64,000 bases of DNA. It comes from [Streptosporangium] indianense (GTDB lineage Bacteria; Actinomycetota; Actinomycetes; Streptomycetales; Streptomycetaceae). Positions 23,503 through 30,858 of the stretch are shown one piece after another. Under the pieces are notes generated by a model that was not told where the DNA came from, made no database searches, and was given only the letters and a program-made list of their open reading frames with translations. The position numbers and the translations under genes are program-made. Numbering within the stretch: the stretch's first letter is position 1; each line of letters opens with the position of its first letter. The stretch is taken from NCBI RefSeq assembly GCF_021474405.1, contig NZ_JAKEIO010000005.1, positions 1 to 64,000 of the forward strand. The letters run 5' to 3'.

Positions 23503-23835
23503 TCACTCGGCGATGAACTCCTCGAGGTCGCGAACGATCGCGGCCTTCGGCTTCGCGCCCACGATGGTCTTGGCGACCTCGCCACCCTGGTAGACGTTCA
23601 GGGTCGGGATGGACATGACGCCGTACTTGGCGGCCGTACCCGGGTTCTCGTCGATGTTCAGCTTGACGATCTCGATCTTGTCGCCGTACTCGGAGGCGAT
23701 GGCCTCGAGGGACGGAGCGATCTGACGGCACGGTCCGCACCAGGCGGCCCAGAAGTCCACCAGAACGGGCTTGTCGCTCTTGAGGACGTCCTGCTCGAAG
23801 GAGTCGTCGGTCACATTCTTCAGGGTGCCGGCCAC
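23503..23835 (-). CDS. trxA: Thioredoxin
   Basis: A 110-residue disulfide reductase with the active site WCGPC and the family frame VDFWAAWCGPCRQIAPSLE, then KLNIDENPGTAAKYGVMSIPT with the cis-proline. The GTG at 23835 is chosen because AAGGAG lies six bases upstream; the longer frame runs antiparallel into trxB sequence. It is the last gene of a minus-strand unit led by trxB and is 43 bases from it. The SigR-type promoter before trxB would drive both. Confidence 0.97.
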   Translation of the reverse strand: MAGTLKNVTDDSFEQDVLKSDKPVLVDFWAAWCGPCRQIAPSLEAIASEYGDKIEIVKLNIDENPGTAAKYGVMSIPTLNVYQGGEVAKTIVGAKPKAAIVRDLEEFIAE

Positions 23836-23878
23836 GGCGGGCTCCTTAACTGTTGGTGCGTGGGGCGGGTAGGGGAGG

Positions 23879-24847
23879 TCAGGCAGGGGTCTTCTCGGGC
23901 TCGGGCTGCTCCTCGTCCGCCAGGGCGGCGAGGTAGCGCTCGGCGTCGAGAGCTGCGGAGCAGCCGGTCCCGGCCGCGGTGATCGCCTGACGGTAGGTGT
24001 GGTCGACCACGTCGCCGGCACCGAAGACACCGGTCAGGTTCGTGCGCGTCGACGGCGCCTGCACCTTCAGGTACCCCTCTTCGTCCAGGTCGAGCTGACC
24101 CTTGAAGAGCTCGGTGCGCGGGTCGTGGCCGATGGCGATGAACAGTCCGGTGACCGGCAGGTCCGAGAGCTCGCCCGTCTTGAGGTTGCGCAGCTTCAGA
24201 CCGGAGAGCTTGGGGTCGCCCTGGATCTCGGCGACCTCGCTGTCCCAGACGAAGGAGATCTTCGGGTCGGCGAAGGCGCGCTCCTGCATGGCCTTGGAGG
24301 CGCGCAGGGTGTCACGGCGGTGGACGATGGTCACGGACTTGGCGAACCGCGAGAGGAAGGTCGCCTCCTCCATCGCGGTGTCGCCGCCACCGATCACGGC
24401 GATGTCCTGGTCCTTGAAGAAGAACCCGTCACAGGTGGCGCACCAGGACACGCCACGACCGGAGAGGGCGTCCTCGTTCGGCAGGCCGAGCTTGCGGTGC
24501 TGCGAGCCGGTGGCGACGATGACGGCCTTCGCCCGGTGCACTGTGCCGGCCGTGTCCGTGACGGTCTTGATCTCACCACTCAGGTCGACGGCCACGATGT
24601 CGTCCGGGACGAGCTCGGCCCCGAAGCGCTCCGACTGGGCACGCATGTTGTCCATGAGCTCGGGGCCCATGATGCCGTCCTGGAAGCCAGGGAAGTTCTC
24701 GACGTCGGTGGTGTTCATGAGCGCACCACCAGCGGTGACGGCACCCTCGAACACCAGGGGCTTCAGCGACGCGCGCGCGGTGTAGAGCGCCGCCGTGTAG
24801 CCGGCGGGCCCGGAGCCGATGATGATCACGTTACGGACGTCGCTCAC
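23879..24847 (-). CDS. trxB: Thioredoxin reductase (NADPH)
   Basis: A 322-residue FAD enzyme that reduces thioredoxin with NADPH. FAD motif [18 protein letters not shown] is at the N-terminus, the redox disulfide CATC is in [15 protein letters not shown] (about 137), the NADPH motif is [15 protein letters not shown], and the second FAD motif is [10 protein letters not shown]. The acidic C-terminal tail is common in actinobacteria. It sits between the anti-sigma gene and trxA and is preceded by a SigR-type promoter. Confidence 0.98.
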   Translation of the reverse strand: MSDVRNVIIIGSGPAGYTAALYTARASLKPLVFEGAVTAGGALMNTTDVENFPGFQDGIMGPELMDNMRAQSERFGAELVPDDIVAVDLSGEIKTVTDTAGTVHRAKAVIVATGSQHRKLGLPNEDALSGRGVSWCATCDGFFFKDQDIAVIGGGDTAMEEATFLSRFAKSVTIVHRRDTLRASKAMQERAFADPKISFVWDSEVAEIQGDPKLSGLKLRNLKTGELSDLPVTGLFIAIGHDPRTELFKGQLDLDEEGYLKVQAPSTRTNLTGVFGAGDVVDHTYRQAITAAGTGCSAALDAERYLAALADEEQPEPEKTPA

Positions 24848-24918
24848 GGCTTGATTCCTCGTCTCTGGACTGCGTCGTTCGACCGGTGGGAGCTTCTCTC
24901 GGAGCTCTCACCCCACCC

Positions 24919-24945
24919 AACGGATCCTAAGGGGCGCGCATTCCC
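24919..24945 (-). promoter_or_regulatory. SigR-type promoter of trxBA
   Basis: On the minus strand GGGAAT (24945-24940) is followed after exactly 18 bases by GTT (24921-24919), matching the disulfide-stress sigma factor SigR consensus GGGAAT-N18-GTT. trxBA is an established SigR target in S. coelicolor. It lies about 75 bases upstream of the trxB start. Confidence 0.9.
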
Positions 24946-25013
24946 ACTGTGTCCGGGCACACGGAGATGCGGCACCAACCGGTGACCCTGCGAGGCAGGG
25001 ACGAGGCGCTTGG

Positions 25014-25934
25014 TCAGGCGGAGGGGTAGGTGCGCTCCAGGAGCACCTCGCCGGTCACCGTGGACGGCGCGTGATCCACACACCTGGCGTCGACGATGTA
25101 GGCGTTGACCCGAGTCGCGTCGGAGGCATCGGGAAGCAGCACGAGCATGGCTTTCTTGCCTTGGAAGGTGCCGTTCTCGGTGGCCAGGGCCGCATCGTCG
25201 CGTCCGATGCCGTCTCGGACGCAGCCGGGCACCACAGGCTCCCGGAAGACCCTGGGCTGGTTGCTGCCCGGAGCCGTTGCCGCGCCCAGCGGGGTGCGGG
25301 AGCCGCCCTCCTTGGTCTTGTTCTCCGCCAGCAGATCGGTGACCTGCTTCTGCAGCTTTCCTTCGGAGAAGGTGTCGGCGGTGGTCTCCCGTTCGCCTGC
25401 CGTGTCATGGGAGGGCTTGTTGTCGCCGAGCGACGACAGCAAGACGGAGCCCAGCCCCAGAGCGGCCACCGTGAAGACGGTTCCCAGGACGGCGATCCTG
25501 CGCCGTCCGGCGCGGGTGTGGCCCTTGCGGCCCGGGCCGGTGGTGGAGGAGCGAGGGCGGCCGACAGGCCGATCGGCAGACGTCGATGTTTCACGTGAAA
25601 CACGCACATCGCTGTCGTCCTCGGCTGTGGCACGAGGGGCACTCACCGGCTCAGGGGTCTCGGACGCATTCGGGCCGCCGGTGTTCAACAGGGCTTCGGC
25701 AGCAAGGGCGGCATCGATGCGCCCCGCGATCTCAGCAGGCATACGCGGCGGGCCCGGCAGCGTGCCGAGCAGGCCGCGGATCTCCTCCAGGGAGCTGTAC
25801 ACGTCCGCACAGAGCTCGCACTCGTCCAGATGCCGCCGCAGCTCGGTGGTCCGGTCCGGTGGAAGGAGCCCCTCGGCGAGGTCGGAGATCTCCGCGACGT
25901 CCGGGTGCCCGGCCATGTCTGTCGTCGACGTCAC
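25014..25934 (-). CDS. Zinc-finger anti-sigma factor, membrane-anchored
   Basis: A 306-residue partner of the adjacent ECF sigma factor. The HxxxCxxC motif HLDECELC (about 35-42) marks the anti-sigma zinc-binding domain. A disordered linker follows and includes VSRET encoded by parS 5. One membrane helix (VLGTVFTVAALGLGSVLLSSL, about 150-170) leads to an external C-terminal domain of about 130 residues with two Cys. Its start overlaps the sigM stop by four bases. The sigM-anti-sigma-trxB-trxA order is conserved from mycobacteria to streptomycetes. Confidence 0.92.
   Translation of the reverse strand: MTSTTDMAGHPDVAEISDLAEGLLPPDRTTELRRHLDECELCADVYSSLEEIRGLLGTLPGPPRMPAEIAGRIDAALAAEALLNTGGPNASETPEPVSAPRATAEDDSDVRVSRETSTSADRPVGRPRSSTTGPGRKGHTRAGRRRIAVLGTVFTVAALGLGSVLLSSLGDNKPSHDTAGERETTADTFSEGKLQKQVTDLLAENKTKEGGSRTPLGAATAPGSNQPRVFREPVVPGCVRDGIGRDDAALATENGTFQGKKAMLVLLPDASDATRVNAYIVDARCVDHAPSTVTGEVLLERTYPSA
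25587..25602. other. parS site 5, inside the anti-sigma gene
   Basis: TGTTTCACGTGAAACA, encoding Val-Ser-Arg-Glu-Thr in the minus-strand anti-sigma frame, about residue 113. Confidence 0.97.
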
Positions 25935-26656
25935 GCTCGTCCACCTCCGCCCTTCACTGCGGCTGGGTCGCTGGGTCCCTTGCCCGGGGGGTCCGCTTGA
26001 CGGGGCCCCGCTGCGGGTGGGACGGCCGACCCCTGCGTCCGGTTCCGTTCTCCCCCCGGGTTCTTGCCCTCACCGCCGTTGTCCGGTCGTAGGTGCGTGA
26101 GCAACGGCAGGAGTCTCGCTCTTCCGCGCGCGCATCTGCTCTTCACCGTGCCGGTGGGCACGTCGAGGACGCGGGCGGCCTCGGCCACCGGGTAGCCCTG
26201 CATGTCCACCAGTACGAGCGCGGCACGCTGATCGGCGGGGAGGGTCCCCAGGGCTTCGATGAGCTGCCGGTGGAGATCATTGCGCTCGGCGGGGGCCGAG
26301 GCCGACTCGTGCGGCTCCAGCAGCTGCTCCAGGCGCTCGGTGTCGTCGACGGGAGAGGTCTTCCGGGAGGCGGCCTTGCGGGCGCGGTCCAGGCAAGCGT
26401 TCACCGTGATCCTGTGCAGCCACGTCGTGACGGCCGACTGGCCCCGGAAGGTGTGGGCGGCCCGATAGGCGGACACGAGGGCGTCCTGCACGGCGTCAGC
26501 GGCCTCCTCGCGGTCACCGAGCGTCCGCAGTGCGACGGCCCAGAGCCGATCACGATGCCGCCGTACGATCTCACCGAAGGCATCGGGGTCGCCTTCGACG
26601 TGCTGGGCGAGCAGGTCCTGATCGCTCACTCCGTCATATCCGGTGCCGTCTGCCAT
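25931..26656 (-). CDS. sigM: ECF RNA polymerase sigma factor SigM
   Basis: A 241-residue ECF sigma factor. Region 2 reads DAFGEIVRRHRDRLWAVALRTLGDREEAADAVQDALVSAYR. Region 4 shows LPADQRAALVLVDMQGYPVAEAARVLDVPTGTVKSR, the helix-turn-helix for the -35. About 60 disordered Gly/Pro-rich residues follow, longer than usual. It is named SigM by its neighbours (anti-sigma, trxB, trxA). Four-base overlap with the anti-sigma gene ensures matched synthesis. Confidence 0.93.
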   Translation of the reverse strand: MADGTGYDGVSDQDLLAQHVEGDPDAFGEIVRRHRDRLWAVALRTLGDREEAADAVQDALVSAYRAAHTFRGQSAVTTWLHRITVNACLDRARKAASRKTSPVDDTERLEQLLEPHESASAPAERNDLHRQLIEALGTLPADQRAALVLVDMQGYPVAEAARVLDVPTGTVKSRCARGRARLLPLLTHLRPDNGGEGKNPGGERNRTQGSAVPPAAGPRQADPPGKGPSDPAAVKGGGGRA

Positions 26657-26683
26657 CGGCCTCCTTCCTCGAGGCAGATGCCG

Positions 26684-28381
26684 TCAGCTGGTCACCTTGA
26701 TATCCGCCAACCTGCCGCGCCACTTGCCGTCATCCGGTTGCAGCGGCAGTTTCGTCAGCCACACGAGGAGGTACCTGCTCTTGAGGGTCTTGCCGGGCTT
26801 CAGCTGGACGGTCGTCCCCGTGCCCTCGGCGACCTTGGAGTAAGCGTTCAGGGACGTGGGCTGCGAGCCTGCGTCCGAGCTCGCACTGCGGAGCTCGACC
26901 GAGGTGTCCCCCACGAACGTGACGGTCACCTTCCCGACCTGCTGGGTCTTGCCGAGGTCGAGGATGATGCCGACGCCCGACTTCAGTCGGCCGAAGTCCG
27001 GGCTCAGATAGAAGTCGGTCTGCCAATAGGTGGCCGTGCTGTTGTCGTAGACCTTCCCTATGTCGGACGGCTTCTCCGTCTGATCCCCGAGAGGGTCGAA
27101 GTCGCGGGCACCGCTGATGGCGATCGGCTTGCCGGAAGTGGGCTTCTTCGGGCTCTTGTCGTTCCCGTCGTTCGTCTGCGTCTGACCCGGGTCGTCGTTC
27201 TTGCCGCCCTGGTCCATCAGCGCGTCCGCCAACTGCCAGCTGCCCAGGCCCAGGGCGGCGATCAGGAGTGCGGAGACGGCCCACTTCAGGGCCTTGCCCG
27301 TGCGGCTCTGGAGCGGGGTCGGCGGGGGCGGCACCGGCTGGGTGACGCCGGGACGCGGGGTCTGACGGCCGTACGTGCCCTGTTGGTAGGTCGTGCGCTG
27401 GTACTCGGGCGGCGCGGTGAACGCGGGCTCCGGCGGGCGGATGCGGGGCATCTCACCGATCGCCTTCACCAGCTCCTCCGGCGTGGTGCACGGCGACTCG
27501 TGCCGGGAGGCGGTGGCGCCGTCGTTGGCGAGCGCGCGCATGGAGAGCTCGGACAGGCCGCGGTGCACACCGGCCCGCACCTGGTCGGGCGCGATGAGAC
27601 CGATGTCCTTCGGCAGGCCCGACAGACCGTAGGCGTCGCTCTCGTACGGCCAGCGCTGCGTGAGCGCCGCGTACAGCAGAGCGCCGATGGCCTCGGTGTC
27701 GGTGCGCTGCGGCGTGTCCGACGAGACGCCCCGCAGCGCGGCGTTCACGGCGAGGCCGCGGATGCGCCACTGGCCGGTCGAGGCGCGCAGCACCGCGTTG
27801 GGGTTCAGCCGCAGATGGGCGAGGCCCTCACGGTGTGCGGCCGCCATGGCGGAGGAGACCTGACTGACCATTTGGTAGGCGTCGTAGGGCTCCAGGGGGC
27901 CGGAGGCGAGCAGCGTGGTCAGTTCCGTCGCGTCGGGAAGCCACTCGTGGACGACATAGACGACGTCGTTCTCCTCCACCGCGTCCAGCACCTGGACGAA
28001 GCGGGGGTCGCCCAGGAGGGCGGAGGAACGGGCGGCGGCCAGCACGGAGCGGGCCCGTGAGTGGTCGGCGGGCAGGATGTGCACTCCGACGGCACGGCGG
28101 AGCTTCTCATCGACGGCACGCCAACTGCTGAAACCGTCCAGTCGGGTGACGCACTCCTCGAGACGGTAGCGTCTGGCGAGCTTGTGACCACTGTGCAGTT
28201 CGGGCGGCGAGGTCGTTCCGGCACCGTCGGTCCTGGTGCTCTCCTGTACCTCGTCGCTGTCCGTGTCCCGCTCCCGGTTCTTGGCCACCCCGTCGGCCGT
28301 GGACTGGTCCGCCTGTGCGGTCAGCGACGTCTCGCCGCTGTTGTCTGCCACGTCGACGGCAGCCGTACTCCGATCCGCCAC
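26684..28381 (-). CDS. Membrane-anchored pseudokinase with discoidin-like extracellular domain
   Basis: A 565-residue protein from the GTG at 28381 (AGGA six bases upstream; the frame is open to 28462). Residues 65-330 have a protein kinase fold (LARRYRLEECV, VYVVHEWLPDATELTTLL). However, the catalytic loop reads HLRLNPNA instead of HRDLKPEN and no DFG is present, so it should be inactive. A Pro-rich linker, one membrane helix (about 355-378) and an external domain resembling carbohydrate-binding F5/8-type folds follow. It sits directly after murJ. In mycobacteria the same pseudokinase is fused to MurJ and recruits FhaA. Confidence 0.88.
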   Translation of the reverse strand: MADRSTAAVDVADNSGETSLTAQADQSTADGVAKNRERDTDSDEVQESTRTDGAGTTSPPELHSGHKLARRYRLEECVTRLDGFSSWRAVDEKLRRAVGVHILPADHSRARSVLAAARSSALLGDPRFVQVLDAVEENDVVYVVHEWLPDATELTTLLASGPLEPYDAYQMVSQVSSAMAAAHREGLAHLRLNPNAVLRASTGQWRIRGLAVNAALRGVSSDTPQRTDTEAIGALLYAALTQRWPYESDAYGLSGLPKDIGLIAPDQVRAGVHRGLSELSMRALANDGATASRHESPCTTPEELVKAIGEMPRIRPPEPAFTAPPEYQRTTYQQGTYGRQTPRPGVTQPVPPPPTPLQSRTGKALKWAVSALLIAALGLGSWQLADALMDQGGKNDDPGQTQTNDGNDKSPKKPTSGKPIAISGARDFDPLGDQTEKPSDIGKVYDNSTATYWQTDFYLSPDFGRLKSGVGIILDLGKTQQVGKVTVTFVGDTSVELRSASSDAGSQPTSLNAYSKVAEGTGTTVQLKPGKTLKSRYLLVWLTKLPLQPDDGKWRGRLADIKVTS

Positions 28382-28521
28382 CGTCGTTCCTGCCTCCCCA
28401 TCCATTACGCCCCGGCCGGCATCCCGTGCGCGCCGTGCGATGCCGAAACCAATTGTGCCCACAGTCCGCCGCTATGCACGACACGCGGTGGCTGACGATG
28501 GTTGTGCGCCTACCCCCCGAC

Positions 28522-30816
28522 TCAGCGTCCCAGGCGTCCGCGGACCATGCCGACCAGGGAGTTGAGCTCCTCGATGCGCATGCGGCGGGCGGCGACGAAG
28601 AAGATCCCGAGCAGCACGGCGCCACCCACCAGGACGGCGGCCAGCGAGCCGGCCGGGCCCTGGCCGAGCGTGTGGCCGATGCCGTAGCAGGCCGCGCCGC
28701 TGAGCAGGGCCGCCGGCACCGACGCGATGCACAGGCGGGCGTAGGTCCGCAGGACACGGGCGCCGTCGAGGTCCCCGCCCAGCCGCTTGCGCAGCCGTCG
28801 CCAGGCGACGCCGACGCCGATCGCGTAGGCCAGCCCGTACGAGGCGGCCATGCCGACCACGGCCCAGCGTGACGGGATGACGAAGTAGCAGATCGCCGAG
28901 GCGCCCGCGTTGACCGCGGCCACGATGACCGTGTTGTAGAAGGGAGTTCGGGTGTCCTCGTAGGCGTAGAAGGCACGCAGGACCACGTACTGCACGGAGT
29001 ACGGGATCAGGCCGAGGCCGAACGCCATCAGCATGAAGCCCATGTTGGTGGCCTCGCTGGTGCCCGAGGAGCCGAACATCAGCGTGCACATCGGGATGCC
29101 GAGGGAGAGGAAGCCGAATGCGATCGGCACGATCGCGACCGCCGTGGTGCGCAGTCCCTGGGAGATGTCGTCGCGTACGGCGCCCCCGTCGCCCTCGGCG
29201 GCGGAGCGCGACAGACGCGGCAGCAGGGCGGCCATGAGAGAGACGGTGATGATGGCCTGCGGCAGGCCCCAGATCAGCTGTGCGTTGGCATAGGCGGAGA
29301 ACCCGGTGCCGTCGACGGGCGAGGCCTTGCCCGCCGCGGTGGACAGCCAGATGACGATCATGGCGCCCGCCTGGTTGGCGAGGACGAACAGGACCGTCCA
29401 CTTGGCGAGCGTGACGGCCTTGCCGAGGCCCTGGCCCTTCCAGTCGAAGCGCAGCCGCAGCCGGAAGCCGGTCTCGCGCAGGTACGGGATCATCGCCAGC
29501 GCTTGGACCACGAGGCCGAGCAGGACACCGATGCCGAGGAGGCGCTGGCCCTCCGGCGGGATGTTGGTGACCTTCATCCCGGAGTCTGCGGCGGTGCCGT
29601 AGACGTAGATGAACATGCCCAGCGTCACGATGATGACGATGTTGTTCAGGACCGGAGTCCACATCATCGCGCCGAACTTGCCGCGGGCGTTGAGGATCTG
29701 GCCCATCACCACGTGGACGCCCATGAAGAAGATCGAGGGCAGGAAGTACTGGGCGAAGGTGATGCCGACCTGGTTCGCCGCCGGATCGCCGGCGACCGAG
29801 GGGGACATCAGGCGGATCAGGAGCGGTGCGCCGAAGACGCCCACCGCTGTGAGTGCGCCGAGCGCCACCATGACCAAGGTCAGCAGGCGGTTGGCGTAGG
29901 CCTCGCCGCCGTCCTCGTCGTCTTTCATGGCGCGCACCAGCTGCGGCACGAAGACGGAGTTGAGGCCACCGCCGACCGTGAGGATGTAGATCATCGTCGG
30001 CAGCTGGTAGGCGACCTGGAAGGTGTCACCGAGGAAGCCGACGCCCAGGGCCGACACGATCAGCGCGGAGCGGATGAAACCCGTGAGGCGGGAGACCATC
30101 GTGCCCGCGGCCATCACGGCGCTGGACTTCATCAGGCCCGCCGCGCGGCTGCTCTTCTTCGGCGCGGGCGGTGCCTCGGGCTCGGGCTCCTGTGCCTCGT
30201 CCACGAGGTGCGGTGCCGCCACGGTCTGATCGGCATCCCCGTACGGGCCCTGCGCCGCGTACGGGCCCTGCGCCGGCTGCATCGGGGCCGGCGCAGGGCC
30301 GGGGACCGACGGCGGCTCGTACGACGGGTGGGCGCTGCTCTGCTGCTGGTCCCGGAAGAGGTGCGCGAAGGCGTCCTGCTCCTGGCGGGGCCCGCCCGCC
30401 TGGGAGACGAGGTCGTCCACGCCCACGAACTGCGTGGTGCGCGGGTCGTCGCCGTAGGGCAGGTGCCGCGTGGGGCCCTCCGGCTCCGGCGCGGGCGTCT
30501 GGGCCCACACCTGCGGGTCGGGCGCGTACGGCGACTGCGGCGGCGGGCCGTAGAGCTGCTGCTGCGGCTGGTACGTGCCGGGAGCGGGCGGCGGGTGCGC
30601 GGCGCGGTCGTAGAGCGCCTCACCGACCGGGTCCTGCGCGGAGAGGTCCTGCGCGCGGTAGGGGTCCTGCCGGTAGGCGTCCTGGAGGTACAGGTCCGTG
30701 GGCGGCTGCGGCGGCACCTGGCCGTGCTCGGGCGACGAACCCTCGGGCCCGCCCGCGTCGGGGTGGCCCGAGCTGCCCGCGGCACGGCCGCGGTCACCGT
30801 CGTACGGCGCGTTCAT
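28522..30816 (-). CDS. murJ: Lipid II flippase MurJ
   Basis: Moves lipid-linked peptidoglycan precursor across the membrane. The protein has 764 residues from the ATG at 30816 (GAGGTGGG upstream). The first 230 residues are a cytoplasmic, disordered stretch rich in Pro, Gln, Tyr and Asp with GPYAAQGPYG repeats. Fourteen or so membrane helices of the MviN/MurJ family follow, beginning VMAAGTMVSRLTGFIRSALI, with the conserved Arg pair and LGIGVLLGLVVQALAMIPYL. It reads with the pseudokinase gene downstream and the DUF6049 gene upstream, a conserved actinobacterial order. Confidence 0.96.
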   Translation of the reverse strand: MNAPYDGDRGRAAGSSGHPDAGGPEGSSPEHGQVPPQPPTDLYLQDAYRQDPYRAQDLSAQDPVGEALYDRAAHPPPAPGTYQPQQQLYGPPPQSPYAPDPQVWAQTPAPEPEGPTRHLPYGDDPRTTQFVGVDDLVSQAGGPRQEQDAFAHLFRDQQQSSAHPSYEPPSVPGPAPAPMQPAQGPYAAQGPYGDADQTVAAPHLVDEAQEPEPEAPPAPKKSSRAAGLMKSSAVMAAGTMVSRLTGFIRSALIVSALGVGFLGDTFQVAYQLPTMIYILTVGGGLNSVFVPQLVRAMKDDEDGGEAYANRLLTLVMVALGALTAVGVFGAPLLIRLMSPSVAGDPAANQVGITFAQYFLPSIFFMGVHVVMGQILNARGKFGAMMWTPVLNNIVIIVTLGMFIYVYGTAADSGMKVTNIPPEGQRLLGIGVLLGLVVQALAMIPYLRETGFRLRLRFDWKGQGLGKAVTLAKWTVLFVLANQAGAMIVIWLSTAAGKASPVDGTGFSAYANAQLIWGLPQAIITVSLMAALLPRLSRSAAEGDGGAVRDDISQGLRTTAVAIVPIAFGFLSLGIPMCTLMFGSSGTSEATNMGFMLMAFGLGLIPYSVQYVVLRAFYAYEDTRTPFYNTVIVAAVNAGASAICYFVIPSRWAVVGMAASYGLAYAIGVGVAWRRLRKRLGGDLDGARVLRTYARLCIASVPAALLSGAACYGIGHTLGQGPAGSLAAVLVGGAVLLGIFFVAARRMRIEELNSLVGMVRGRLGR

Positions 30817-30858
30817 GGTTACCCACCTCATCGTCCCGGGCCCACCGGTCAAGATTTC

